A stretch of 64,000 bases of DNA, from positions 5,419,171 to 5,483,170 of the forward strand of contig JALMQS010000816.1 of the NCBI GenBank assembly GCA_024734495.1, read 5' to 3'. Every line of letters begins with the position of its first letter. The first letter of the stretch is position 1. Positions 23,440 to 33,440 of the stretch are shown piece after piece. A program made the translations under genes and the position numbers. Below the pieces are notes generated by a model. It was not told the origin of the DNA, searched no databases, and saw only the letters and a list, made by a program, of their open reading frames with translations. Source of the stretch: Forficula auricularia. Lineage: Eukaryota; Arthropoda; Insecta; Dermaptera; Forficulidae.

Positions 23440-24363
23440 CAGAAGGCCAAGAAGATGTTGATGAAGTTGAGCGTCCTGGAGTTGCAACCACGCTCAACAA
23501 GTGAAAAAACATTGAAAACAGTGGAAAAAATTGTTTTGGAAAATCGTCGAATCACTATTAGGAAGTTGCAGAGGATGTTGGCATATCAATCGGCTCATGC
23601 CATGCAATTTTCTCGAATGTTTTGGGCATGAAACGTGTGGCAGCGAAGTTTGTTCCAAAATTGCTAAATTTTGAGCAAAAGCAACGTCGCATTAGTATCG
23701 CTCAGGAGTTGTTGAATGACGTCAACGACGATCCAGGTTTGCTCAAAAGGGTCGTAACTGGTGGACGAAACGTGGGTATATGGTTATGACGTCGAAACCA
23801 AGGTCCAATCATCCCAATGGAAGCGGCCAGATGAGCCAAGACCGAAAAAGCAGGCCAAGTTCGATCAAATGTGAAGGTTTTGCTCACTGTTTTCTTCGAT
23901 TACAATGACGTGGTGCATCATGAGTATTGCCAACAGGTCGTACGGTATATTAAGGAATACTACAAGGAAGTTATGCAACGTTTGCGTGAAGCAATACGGC
24001 TCAAACGATCGGAATTGTGGAAAAAAATCATGGATTCTGCATCACGATAATGCAGCAGCTCACTCCATCAATGTTGTTCGTGATTTTTTGGCCAAAAACA
24101 ACACTCTAACCATGCCTCATCCACCTTATTCACCAGATTTGGCTCCCTGCGACTTTTTCCTATTCTCAAAACTGAAGAGACCAATGAAAGGAAAGCGTTT
24201 TGCCACAATTGATGAGATAAAGTCAGAATCGAAGAACGAGCTGATGGCCATAGCCGAAAAGCCAATTTCGAAGTGCTTCGAGGATTGAAGAAGCGCTGGC
24301 ATAAGTGAGATTATATCTGAGGGGATTACTTTGAAGGCGACAAAATGGATATTGATGAATAAA
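23440..24363 (+). pseudogene. mariner transposase, central and C-terminal part
   Basis: It begins EGQEDVDEVERPGVATT and continues through KIVLENRRITIR (second HTH). DETWVYGYDVETK follows near 23765, out of frame by one extra base; it contains the first catalytic D. HHDNAAAHSINVVRDFLAKN at about 24038 carries the second D, and PPYSPDLAPCDFFLFSKLK at about 24120 the third, so this is a DD34D-type mariner. It ends FEDW...KRWHK, DYFEGDKMDIDE and TAA. Several frameshifts and stops prove decay, but all catalytic aspartates can still be read. Confidence 0.9.
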
Positions 24364-24754
24364 TAAATACTTTTCAAAAAATTCAAACTTCACCTTTTCT
24401 TTTGAACAAACCTCTTATTATTTATACTCATGTGGAGTGGCGAAACTTAGATCATCTGTGCATCACACTAAACCCTTGGGTCCTCAACAAACATTTATAT
24501 TTTGAAATATGAAACTTTTATTCAAATTAGTATTTTTATTTTATTTTATGGAGAAATGAAAAAATATAATTTCGTTAAAAATTTCTTTTTGCACCTTCGT
24601 AAAGAAAGAAGTATTCAATAAAACCTTTTTCTATCTAGACAAGAAACTATTTTATTTATAGTATATACAGGGTCGGCGCTCGAAGTGTTACCATCTACCG
24701 TGAAAAGATTTTAAACGATACTTTGTTACCTTAGGCACGTAAACAATTCGGTAG

Positions 24755-25210
24755 AAAGCATTGTATGTTTCAACAAGACTCGGCACCATCCCATAAAGTC
24801 CGTGAAATCAACGTTTTTACAAGAAAAAGTTCCTCAGCGTTCATTTCGTTACAACAATAGCCAGCGTATTCACCGGACTTAAACCCAATATTTTTTTCCA
24901 TATGGTCCATTCTTGAGGCCAAAGTATCAACTAAAAAATATCGGACGGTCAACGACTTAGAGCCGGTCGTATGTCGTAAAGTAAATGCTTTGTACCACTA
25001 ACAACTGAAAGTGCCTGTCATCGGATTAGCCATCCCAGTCCACTCCATTTACCATCTACCCTTTGTTAGTGGTAAAAAGCATTTACTTTGCGACTTATAC
25101 AATACGGCCCTTGGAGATTTCTCTTCGTAAAATACCATCAGACCACATTCGTGCAGCGTGTGAAGCATTCCCGGACAGACTCGTTGCTATTATCCGCACT
25201 AAAGGTGGCT
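24755..25210 (+). pseudogene. Tc1/mariner-superfamily transposase remnant
   Basis: MFQQDSAPSHKVREINVF carries the second catalytic D. After a stop, PAYSPDLNPIFFSIWSILEA KV contains the SPDLNP motif. An inserted inverted repeat (24962-25108) interrupts it, and the end continues IPSDHIRAACEAFPDRLVAI IRTKGG and a stop at 25210. The N-terminal DNA-binding half is deleted. The SPDLNP...WSILE style separates it from the mariner at 21425. Confidence 0.8.
24962..25108. repeat. Small inverted repeat inserted in the Tc1-like transposase
   Basis: GTCGTAAAGTAAATGCTTTG and CCACTAACAA at left pair with TTGTTAGTGG and GCATTTACTTTGCGAC at right. It splits the transposase frame after VNDLEP. It is about 147 bp, the size of a MITE. 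Confidence 0.6.
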
Positions 25211-25587
25211 AGATCAGAACAATAACATATTTTTCTTAAAATTTGAAATGTTTTTACGATATTCTGAAGTTTTTAAATAAAAAAGTGACAAAATTACACC
25301 ATTTTTAATTGGTAACACTTCGAGCGCCGACCCCTGTATATATATTAATTTTCAAATTATTTTTACTTATATTAATTACTGGCATTGGTAAAATATTATA
25401 TTCGTTAGAAAATCATATTTAAAAAATTTGGCTCGATAGAAGTCGGAAAAAAAGGGTTGATTAGGTAAATAATTCTATCCAGACCAACAGCCAGACGAGG
25501 AACCAAGTTAAACAAAACTTGTAATAACAGATATCAAGTTTTGCCCAGCGAAGAACCTTGGATCTAATCAATGTGTATGAGTTAATA

Positions 25588-26046
25588 TTAGCAATGATAT
25601 AAATGATATATAAAAGTCACCATCTCGAAGAAAAAAACGATTTTAAAATGTCCATGAAGCTTCACGATAATATCAAAATTGCTGACAGCAGGTGATCGAT
25701 CTTTATCAAACCTTATCGATCTTATGTACACCTCTTTGTGACACGATGGCGGTGTGTCTGTGTTAAAGCATTTCATATATTTATCTCTTGAGCGCTTATC
25801 TACCGCCGATGGTCTTTTCCCTAACATTCCTGTTTCCTGACAAATGACCAATGTCCGCCTTCTGGATTGCTTCAATTCATCCAATATAGACCCAAGATTT
25901 AATAAATGGCTCCTGTCAAGCTCTTTATGTCTCAAACAATAAAAAAATGAAACATAAATTCTTGAAGGAAAAAAAGTAAATCGGAATAATTTTATTCTAA
26001 AAATTGTCGAGTACTTTGCTAAAGACATCGAAATCCTTTTTTTCAA
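25588..26046 (-). CDS. Unrecognised 152-codon open frame
   Basis: It starts MKKRISMSLAKYS and ends FFEMVTFIYHLYHC. This is the longest unbroken frame outside mobile elements on this side of the window. The middle part (RSRDKYMKCFNTDTPPSCHK) is less AT-rich than the flanks. No signal peptide, domain or catalytic motif is recognised; the last 15 residues are hydrophobic. A chance frame is as likely as a gene. Confidence 0.18.
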   Translation of the reverse strand: MKKRISMSLAKYSTIFRIKLFRFTFFPSRIYVSFFYCLRHKELDRSHLLNLGSILDELKQSRRRTLVICQETGMLGKRPSAVDKRSRDKYMKCFNTDTPPSCHKEVYIRSIRFDKDRSPAVSNFDIIVKLHGHFKIVFFFEMVTFIYHLYHC

Positions 26047-26302
26047 CTTTTGTCGCAGTTTGAATGTTATTACGAAGAGAAAAATACTAAAATGGAATCT
26101 ACTTCAATGAAAAGAAAAAAAATCAAATCAAACAAATGTTCTATTCATTTTTAAATAATCAGAAAACCTTGAATAAGAAAATGAGAAAAACAAATACAAG
26201 ATTAGAACGTGTTCGTTTTTACAAAAGATGGTGGATATCTTAATATTATGGAAGGAGAGAAACTATTCTTAAAAAATCTTAATTTTTGAAAAATTTATTA
26301 TT

Positions 26303-26345
26303 GTTAATACATGTTTCGGGCCTAGTTGACCCATCTTCAGTTAAC
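26303..26345 (-). ncRNA. Hammerhead-ribozyme-like motif H5, left arm
   Basis: On the minus strand: helix I strand GTTAA, CTGAAGA (26340 downward), T, helix II GGGTC-AACTA-GGCCC (one G-U pair), GAAAC, AT, GTA (triplet at 26310-26308), helix I strand TTAAC. Helix I pairs perfectly over 5 bp. ACATGT around the cleavage site is self-complementary, which fits a minimal helix III formed between two molecules. Confidence 0.62.
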
Positions 26346-26450
26346 ATAAAATACTTTTTACTTTACATAATTATTTTATATATCACAACTTGTACAAACA
26401 TATATGAACAAAAGCAAAAACGTTTTTATATAAAGTAAAAAGTGTTTTGT

Positions 26451-26497
26451 GATAACTAAAGATGGGTTCGACTAAGCCCGAAACATGTATATATTAA
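26451..26497 (+). ncRNA. Hammerhead-like motif H5, right arm (core mutated)
   Basis: CTAAAGA (26456) replaces CTGAAGA, so the essential G5 is A. Helix II is GGGTT...AGCCC and is followed by GAAAC, AT and GTA (26487-26489), then TATATTAAC. The pairing is kept but the core substitution should abolish cleavage. Confidence 0.45.
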
Positions 26498-26936
26498 CAA
26501 TAATAATTTTTCAAAAATTAAGAAGATTTTTCTTTCACTTTTGCAAGATCGATAAGAAGAATAGGGAAGTTTTATTAATAAACAATTTAGACAATCCAAT
26601 ATTTTGAGTGTATATTATATTAAACATTATTTCGCTGTCCGCCAATATTTTGTGATTTGTCAATTTTTGCCTGTGAACGATTTGAGCTAGAAAATTGAAA
26701 CTTGGCATAGAAGTGCAGTTTATTTTTTCAACACATTTGTGATTAATTTTAGTTAATTTATTTATAATCGTTCAATAGCACACTCTCATTGAACAATATC
26801 TGATATTTTCTGCATTTAGAACCGGATATGTAAAGCCTGATATCTAATTTTTGTAAATACAAACATTTAGACACCAGAGTGAAGTTTTTACGATTTTTTA
26901 ATCTTCAATTATTGTTGGATGTCCTTCCAAATATAA

Positions 26937-27290
26937 TAAATTCTTAGGTCTTAAATGAAAGACTTATTTTTCAGTAGTTTTTTAATTTTAAATGATGGTT
27001 TTTTAATTTATCCAAATATTTCGGAAATTTTTTACAATATTCCTTCTTCAGTGGACCTCACTCAAAAATCACCGTATTTGCTCAGTCTTCAGAGCCACAG
27101 AGACATTTCATTTCGCCATTTTTAATTCTGCCCTCAAAAGTGTTAATGACAGCAAATTCGGTGATTTTTGGGTGAGGTCTTCTGAAGAAGGAATATTGTA
27201 GAAAATTTCCGAAATATATGGATAAATTAAATTAAAAAAAACTGCGTGAAAAATAAGCCTTTCTTTAACACCTAATAACAATCCTCAGCA
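26937..27290. mobile_element. Foldback element with decayed hammerhead-like motifs (family H7)
   Basis: The arms pair (CTTATTTTTCAGTAGTTTTTT against AAAAAAAACTGCGTGAAAAATAAG-type sequence). Near the centre each arm has CTGAAGAAGGAATATTGTA followed by TTTCCGAAATAT (minus 27051-27012, plus 27182-27219). The GAAAC C is lost and no valid NUH triplet follows, so both motifs look inactive. Orientation is again outward. Confidence 0.55.
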
Positions 27291-27294
27291 CCAC

Positions 27295-27727
27295 CGTTAA
27301 TTAAGATAATAAACTTAATTATAATTGTTAATTTTTGCTTATATGATGTCATCGCCCAGGGCCAACGCGTGATTAAGAGGCGCCTGTGTGCAAAAGAAAT
27401 TTAGCGCCCTTTTCAATGATACAAAATTTGTAAATTAAACAAAATAATTAATTTAAATTAAAAAAATGTTTATTTACTAGTTACATCTTATCTTTATCTT
27501 TATTGATTAATTTTCATTATATAGAAATTATTGTGGCGACATGGCGACCCATCGATGATGCGCCCAAGTGCGAGGCACAACCTGCAACACCCGCACGCAA
27601 GGGCCTTCCATCACCTTACAATCTCCATTAAATCATTTAAAAAATTATTTTTCCTGTATTTTTGAACCTGAAGTTTTAAAGCTAGAGAGCAAAAATCTGA
27701 TCAGTTCTCTATATTGGAAGTACAAAG
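27295..27727. other. Unassigned, with GC-richer patches
   Basis: 27355-27420 (CGCCCAGGGCCAACGCG) and 27530-27620 (GCGACATGGCGACCC...) are GC-rich islands of the sort left by old transposons. No ends or frames were identified. Confidence 0.25.
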
Positions 27728-28012
27728 GAACCTCGATATAACGGACCAATGCGGGCGAGAAGGTGTCAGATATAACCGAATGTCCGTTATGTAAAAATTA
27801 ATTTACAATTTAAACATATTGAATCACTCAAATGCATTCATCCATTTTGAGTAAAGAAATTAAAATGTTGTGCATGTAGGAATAAACCTTCAGATACATT
27901 TATTCAGTAGTGGGGCAACTCTGGTGATTCCCCGAGTGTGCAGTCACATGCAGTTTACGATCGCTTACATGCTGTCAGTTATATCCGACGTCCATTGTAT
28001 CGAGGTTAAGGT
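27728..28012. mobile_element. Possible pogo/Tigger-like non-autonomous element
   Basis: GGAACCTCGATATAACGGAC at left and GTCCATTGTATCGAGGTT at right form imperfect inverted repeats of a style seen in pogo/Tigger elements. ATATAACC and ATATCCGA words extend the similarity inward. The terminal CAGT is not clear. Confidence 0.4.
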
Positions 28013-28085
28013 TTGTTGGGTGTCGGGGCGTCGCCGATTTGTTCGTTGTCGGGGTCACCAATTTGTTGGGTGTCGGGGGTCCGAA
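28013..28085 (+). repeat. Short GC-rich tandem repeat
   Basis: Three imperfect copies of TTTGTTGGGTGTCGGGG (28015, 28039, 28060), spaced about 23 bp. A 75-codon frame (27870-28097) runs through it but is probably not a gene. Confidence 0.5.
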
Positions 28086-28524
28086 TGCCAACAATAATTC
28101 AGAAGGAAATAAAATAACAGAACAAACTTTGTGAGTTGACTCCAGCCAATTGGCTGACTGATTTATTGAAATCTACAGGTATAATTCTTTCTACAAAACA
28201 TTTCACTGGGCTATGGTGTTTATACTTATTTGCCGTTTAAACATTTTGTTTAATTAACTCTATAATTGTTTAATTCTTATTACATTTAGTAACAGTCTAT
28301 TAATTTATTGAATATCTCAATTTGTTTGGATATTAACAATATTAATTGTATTGATTTGAGTTGATTTTCTTTTAATGTAGTCCCTCTATGGGTGATATTA
28401 GTAACTTTCTATATAAACACATTTCTATGTCTATCCTTGATCGCAACACACTGTAGAAACATTTTGGCACAAGAACGTGATTTCTGTGATTTTTTCGTTC
28501 TTGAGTCGGAATCCAGACACTGAG
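28086..28524. other. AT-rich DNA without recognised features
   Basis: Nothing assignable was found. Confidence 0.35.
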
Positions 28525-28690
28525 AAAGAAAAAAATCATGGATGAAAATAATTTCCTTCACGTTTCAGACATTTTTAAGCACAACCAACCATATTTGTTT
28601 TTATTTTGAAGAAATTCAAGCCCAGGGAGCGCCAGCCAGACTTCACCTGTCTTCCGGACGTACTAAGTAATTAAAGCTTATTTATTCGAA
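28525..28690 (+). repeat. Dispersed repeat shared with 62105-62260
   Basis: AAAAATCATGGATGAAAATA, CTTCACGTTTCAGAC and GGACGTACTAAGT here correspond to AAAAATCATGATTGAAAATG, CTTCACGTTTCAAAA and GCCGTACTTAGTGATT in the other copy, in the same orientation. The function is unknown. Confidence 0.45.
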
Positions 28691-29619
28691 ATCAGATAAT
28701 TTAAGAATGGGGCAATCATTTAACTTAGAACAAAATTTTATTAAGTATTGAAATTCGATAATTTTTTCAAAGTGACCGAAGAGTTTCAACATTCTATCCA
28801 GATGGTCGTTGATCTATATCCTGAGTTTCCTTACCTATTGAGAAAGGTAGCTTCCTAACGAACACTGATTTCAAGCCTTTACTTAGGAATTCTATCGTGT
28901 TATTTTTTTATTTTGTAATCGATCAAGAATTCCTCCCTCGAAGGTGTATTTAATTCTTTCTAATTAATTTTCTGATCTCCTATTGACTTTTTAGAGAAAC
29001 CCTATATAAATCCAACCAAGTCGTCAATCTCGGAATGAAGCAATGTCCCGTCTCCAAACCTTAAAGGAAACTTGCTCAGCGAATGTGTTTAGCCAGATGC
29101 CTCCCGCGACAATCCCGGGATACAAGATACCACTTTTAAACTGTTGACTTAGGTTGATTATATTACAACGATTTGCTTCAAAGGCAAATTTATATCAACA
29201 TTGAGCCACAAGAAAATATTAATCATCATATCAAAAGAGATAAATATATACCATTAAAAATAAAGCTGTGACACGCAAATTTAATTAATTGATTAAGATA
29301 TTTAATTCCTATAAACCAAAGAAAAACGACTATTAGGGGAAAATCTGGGCTTTCCCCCTAAAAATAACTTAAATATAGCTAAGTTTATTTTCCCCCTAAA
29401 TGTAATTTTTTTCTATTTTAGGTACTACATACTATTGTTAACATGCTTATATCTTCAGGTAAGTAATACTAAGATTGAATTTTGAACCAGTGCTGTTACA
29501 CTGAGTTTAAATTAAACCTTAAGGAGATTTCATTATTTTTTTTAATAGTGACACAACCTAAATAAAGCCTCAAAGCAAAATTAATAAAAATTTGTTTGTC
29601 GCGGACTTTTAAGGGTGGA
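28691..29619. other. Unassigned region
   Basis: A 34-codon frame at 29043-29147 (MSRLQTLKETCSANVFSQMP...) lies in a locally GC-richer patch but is too short to claim. A short inverted pair of TTAGGGGAAAA / TTTCCCCCTAA lies at 29333-29366. Nothing else was seen. Confidence 0.3.
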
Positions 29620-29870
29620 ATCCAATGCCCATCAGTGGATACAGTGATGTACGCATTTGCTTTTTTATTTTATCCATACGAAGCAGATAAAGTATTCCAA
29701 TCGGTCTTGCGCCAAGCGCAAATTCAAAGGGTCCTCAGGTAAACCCTACGAAATCCATGGTATCAATCAAAATCACAAATTGTAGTATTTATTCAGGTTG
29801 AATTTTAGCATTTAACGGTTTTGGCATAATTACATGGGGTCTCGTCCAGAAAATGGCTTAACCTATTTTG
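29620..29870 (+). repeat. Dispersed repeat shared with 43690-43965
   Basis: Shared words in order: GAAGCAGATAAAG, GATCGGTCTCGCGC-like, CAGGTAAA, TCAATCAA, CACAAATTGTA, and AATTACATGGGGTCTCGTCC. Both copies have the same orientation. No coding signal was found. Confidence 0.65.
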
Positions 29871-30770
29871 TTCAAATTTAATAGTCTATTTAAGTATCTT
29901 GAGGACCCTAAAAGAGTTTACATAAAGTTTTTAGGAATACTAGGAGTACTTTACTCTATATAGAACTTTTTTTTAATTCTTTCAAAATGTATTTATTTGG
30001 TCACTTTATCTGATTAATAATAAAGGAATAATCATATTAATATTTCAAATAACTATGGATAAACTCTAGCAATTATTTATTAATAAACAATGCAAATTTG
30101 TATAATTATTTAGTACTGCGCTATCGCTGGCCTGAGTAGGTATTGAATTTATTCAAAAATTTTCGATTTTTTTTTTGTTTCTTATTTGTGTTAAGAAACG
30201 TAGAGAAAAAATTTCTGACTGTTTATTTGAGAAAGAGTTGTAAAGAGTAGGTAAATATGAATTAAAAAAAAAAAAATCATAAATGATTCGTAGTCAAAGT
30301 AACATAATGTACCATAAAATTTAATCGATGCTTCAACTCAAATATAATTAAATGAAATAACAATTAATTAGAATTTATTTTTTGATTATATGTAATTAAT
30401 AAATTTTGAAACAAGATGGCATATGAAATAAGCGAATTCACGTATAATAAAATTATTCAAACGAAAAGAAAAATTCTAAAAAGAGAAATATATTAATATT
30501 TATTCGAAAAATTATTTTTAAGCATGATTTTTTCTTGCCTCTCTATGTGTCTGTGTGTATTTCAAAAATGATTGTATTTCTAAAATCAAGAACTATGTAG
30601 AATATCTAATTAGAATTTTTATTTGAGAACTTCAATTCTAAAAAAGGCAGAAAATTAGAAAAATTTAATATTTATTCTCATAAAATGATGTTTGCAGATT
30701 TGCTGAAATTTAAAATAAAAATCTTTTATAATAAATAAGCTGAACAACCTCAAAACTACAAAAAGGACTG
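29871..30770. other. AT-rich DNA without recognised features
   Basis: Only homopolymer-rich, low-complexity sequence; no frame above 60 codons. Confidence 0.4.
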
Positions 30771-31020
30771 TAGTGGAGAGTATACGGCGGTATACGGCTT
30801 ATACCGTGTGTTGATCTGAGCTAATAGCGTATACTCCTATGTTGAAAATTTTGAGACATTAACTTTTTGAATATCTCCAAAATATTTTAAATTGATACAA
30901 TTTCCTTTTAAAATGATATTTTTTTTAAAGAATACCTGACTAAAATATTTTATTTTATTATATATAGTGTATACCCTCTGATTTTCACGTACCATATATC
31001 GTATACCTTCTGATTTTACG
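30771..31020 (-). repeat. Dispersed repeat related to 4139-4385
   Basis: Several GTATAC-containing words (GAGTATACGGCGGTATACGG) and CTGAGCTAATAGCGTATAC match the 4.2-kb copy in inverted orientation. The right end repeats ATATCGTATACCTTCTGATT. Confidence 0.45.
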
Positions 31021-31135
31021 ACTAAAGCACTGCTTACAAATTTTTTTGTAAAATTCCTTAAATTCCCAGAGCGAACCGAGTCTTACAAAAATTCCATACC
31101 TTAATCCATTTTTCTTATCAGAAACAATTCAGAAA

Positions 31136-31160
31136 TATATATATATATATATATATATAT
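31136..31160. repeat. (TA)n microsatellite
   Basis: Twelve or more uninterrupted TA units directly before the CAGTGGCGG end of the next element. Confidence 0.9.
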
Positions 31161-31161
31161 C

Positions 31162-31970
31162 AGTGGCGGTTGGTGACTTTTCAACCAGGGGATGCTGTCC
31201 ATAAAAAGTACCCTTTTTTTTTAAATTTTATTTTAATCTTCGCTTTTTTTTGCAAATTTCATCGAATACTCATCTTTTCGTTATTTTTCAAATTTAACAT
31301 TAGATTTTAAAAAATATATTTTGGGACCTTCGCCCCAAACGGATAATGCTTTGTGTTGAGTGAGGGTAGGAGTCAGAAATTAAATCTTGTGACTTCAACT
31401 CCACAGTCCCTGAGATGAAAATCGACCATCTTCCACAATGAATCAGCCTGTCCTATAAGAAAATCTTGAATTTCTCCTAATTCTATTGCTATAAGCAAGC
31501 TATGACTTGTCGATAGTACTCTTAGTTATTTCCGATCTTATATATTGAGAGTTCTTAGAAATGGATTAGTCCAAAAATTCTCGAATCATCTTTATTTATT
31601 CCTTTTTTGTATTATTTCTATTTTAATAGTTCCTCAGCGAGAACAATTTTTATTCGACTAAAACTCGTCTGAACTTGTCTTTGACATGCTTGAACTGGAA
31701 GATATACCAGGCAGCGACTTCAAACCTTCTATCCGCACCCTTTTCGGAAAATCATTCATTTTAATTGCCCCTTGAAACTATGCAACAATTTTATTTCATT
31801 TCGAGAACCAATACACTTTTCAAAACAAAAAACTGATTTTTATAGAAATATTTGAAATAACGGATAATAATTTAAAAATTTAAAAATACTTCTGAAATTT
31901 TGAAGTCAATATTATATATTTATGAACATAGTTTAAATATTTTTTTCATTTTCATATTTGTTACAAATGG
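31162..31970 (+). mobile_element. hAT-like element, left end and body
   Basis: It starts CAGTGGCGGTTGGTGACTTT, a hAT-type end. The body from 31430 (CACAATGAATCAGCCTGTC) matches 51285-51773 in the same order: GATCTTATATATTGAGAGTT, TCAGCGAGAACAATTTTTAT, CTTCAAACCTTCTAT. The other copy ends CGCCACTG, the expected complementary end. The right end of this copy is not recognisable. No transposase frame. Confidence 0.6.
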
Positions 31971-32344
31971 AGCAGACCATCTCCGGGTTTATTTTATGTC
32001 CAGAACCATTCAACCAAAAATACAATATTTTTATATTGCCTCACCTAGCCTGTATTGAATTTTCTATAATTCTATATATACAATAAATAAATAAATAGTT
32101 TAAATATTTGATATTTAAAAAAAACCTTGTTAAAGGGAGGATAATATTAAATAAAATTGATGCTTATGTACATATAAAATTAGCTCACACTGTACTAAGT
32201 TGCATAAAAAATTATTATTAGTGAAAGGCCACTTTTAATTAATCCTGAATTCAGTAGATACCTTTAAAATAAAAGTTTTATTTCAATTGCAAGTCTTTCT
32301 TCTTCTGGGCGGATTAATGTCTTTATAAAAAAACCAACGATGGA
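31971..32344. other. AT-rich DNA without recognised features
   Basis: Nothing assignable was found. Confidence 0.35.
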
Positions 32345-32540
32345 AATTAGCGGAAAGCATATCTTCGAAGAAATCTCTGCTCTTCTTTCAATGAGCAAAT
32401 TCTTGATGAAATTGTATCTATGTTGTTAATGATGACCATGAAACGCTTGGGGAAACAAAGAAAAACAATGGCTTCAGCTGCACCTGCAGTCGCTCGGACT
32501 TGCTCACCTGAATCCCAAATTAAACTATTAACAGTTATTT
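32345..32540 (-). CDS. Possible coding segment, unrecognised (about 64 codons)
   Basis: The minus strand is open for about 64 codons between stops, reading SGEQVRATAGAAEAIVFLCF, then PKRFMVIINNIDTISSRICS and a KEEQRFLRRYAFR end at a stop near 32353. The segment is less AT-rich than its flanks and looks protein-like in composition. It could be an exon (GGATTCAG before GTGAGC may be an acceptor), but the upstream stop, the lack of a start and the absence of a recognised domain leave it uncertain. A decayed transposon frame is the main alternative. Confidence 0.25.
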
Positions 32541-32834
32541 AATTACCCCAAAATAGCAATATCCTTATATGCTTTTTCAATTGACAAATCACATTTAATT
32601 ATAATTTTATTTTATTTATGCAAGAATCCGTTCCATTCCAATGAATGACAACTTCTAATTCATTTATGATTGACTGCGTTAGCCCTTATTAAATTATGCA
32701 TGTCCTCTTCATTTTTTCATGTGATAATGAAGAAATCATTTTGCGTATTTCAATCATTAACAAGCTTAAACCGTGAATCTTTGATTAAATAAGAAAAAAT
32801 AATCATTTTTGTTAACAAATTAATTTAAAAATGT

Positions 32835-33088
32835 GAAAGACATTAATTTGCCGATGGTAATAGATTCAAATTTACTAGAAAATCATAAGGTGGTGTCATC
32901 TATTAAATCGGATGGAATAATGGAATATTTTTAATTATATGTCAGAGGGGTTGATTTCCGAGGGGTGAAAATCAACCCCTCTGACATATAATTAAAAATA
33001 TTCGATTCCATCCGATTTAATAGATGACACCATCTTATGATTTTCTAGTAAATTTGAATCTATTACCATCGGCAAATTAATATCTTTC
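32835..33088. repeat. 254-bp palindrome of a SINE-like 3' half (family S1)
   Basis: The arms pair around 32962 from GAAAGACATTAATTTGCCGA to its complement. Each arm is the 3' part of the repeat at 33183-33440: GAGGGGTGAAAATCAACCCC, CTCTGACATATAATTAAAAA and ATAGATGACACCATCTTATG. The 10-bp centre lies at the 3' edge of the B box, so the two copies are joined head to head with their 3' tails outward and have lost their 5' halves. Confidence 0.85.
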
Positions 33089-33182
33089 TTATTAAACTAG
33101 GAAAAGCCATTCCATTGCCATTCCAATTTTCAATCTCTTTTTAAAATTCGAAACACTCAACGACCTTTATTTAAATTATATG

Positions 33183-33440
33183 GCATGGCTATATGGTTAA
33201 ATTTAGAATCACTATATCGCGAAATTTTACAAATTAAGATAACAATCTTTGAGTAAAATATTTTACGCGTTTACATGTCAGAGAGGTTCGCATCCCGCAG
33301 GTGAGCCAGATGGCCCGGATTGCTGTTACTGGCACTCGGGTTCGATTCCCGAGGGGTAAAAATCAACTCCTCTGACATATAATTAAAAATATTCCATTCC
33401 ATCGGATTTAATAGATGACACCATCTTATGATTTTCTAGT
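33183..33440 (+). repeat. SINE-like repeat with tRNA-like T arm (family S1)
   Basis: A perfect T-arm/B box, TCGGG-TTCGATT-CCCGA, is at 33338-33355. GTGAGCCAGATGG (33301) is a poor A-box candidate. GTCAGAGAGGTT (33277-33288) pairs with AACTCCTCTGAC (33365-33376) over 12 positions with one mismatch, closing the structure like an extended acceptor stem. The flanks (AATTTAGAATC, GCGAAATTTTACAAA) recur with the copy at 38165-38395. tRNA origin is inferred. Confidence 0.65.

Larger units (their letters stand above)
21425..24414 (+). mobile_element. mariner element split by an insertion
   Basis: The ends GAGGTTTGTTCAAAAGAAAA (left, from 21426) and TTTTCTTTTGAACAAACCTC (right, to 24413) are inverted repeats, and both sides have TA (21423-21424, 24415-24416). 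The transposase N-terminus is near the left end and the remainder near the right end, separated by about 1.67 kb of unrelated DNA. Without the insertion the element would be about 1.3 kb, the usual mariner size. Confidence 0.9.
24668..25336 (+). mobile_element. Tc1-like element, truncated
   Basis: The ends CAGGGTCGGCGCTCGAAGTG and CACTTCGAGCGCCGACCCCTG are near-perfect inverted repeats, with TA on both sides. The interior has part of a DDE transposase (see 24755). The 669-bp length implies an internal deletion, since such elements are usually above 1.2 kb. Confidence 0.85.
26262..26541. mobile_element. Foldback element with two hammerhead-like motifs (family H5)
   Basis: The arms 26262-26350 and 26450-26541 pair (TTTATTATTGTTAATA against TATTAACAATAATAA). 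Each arm carries a hammerhead-like motif pointing outward. The spacer includes ACTTTTTACTTTACATAATT against a related AAAGTAAAAAGTGTTTT, so pairing extends into the core. No protein is encoded. Confidence 0.7.

Noticed and set aside
23182..23631. 149-codon frame and overlapping frames on both strands
   Set aside because: The first two thirds are the C-rich block and the rest is mariner transposase out of frame.
28013..28085. Retroviral-type LTR suggested by TGTTGG...CCAACA
   Set aside because: It is only a short inverted hexamer at the edge of a tandem repeat; there is no second LTR, primer site or gag/pol frame.
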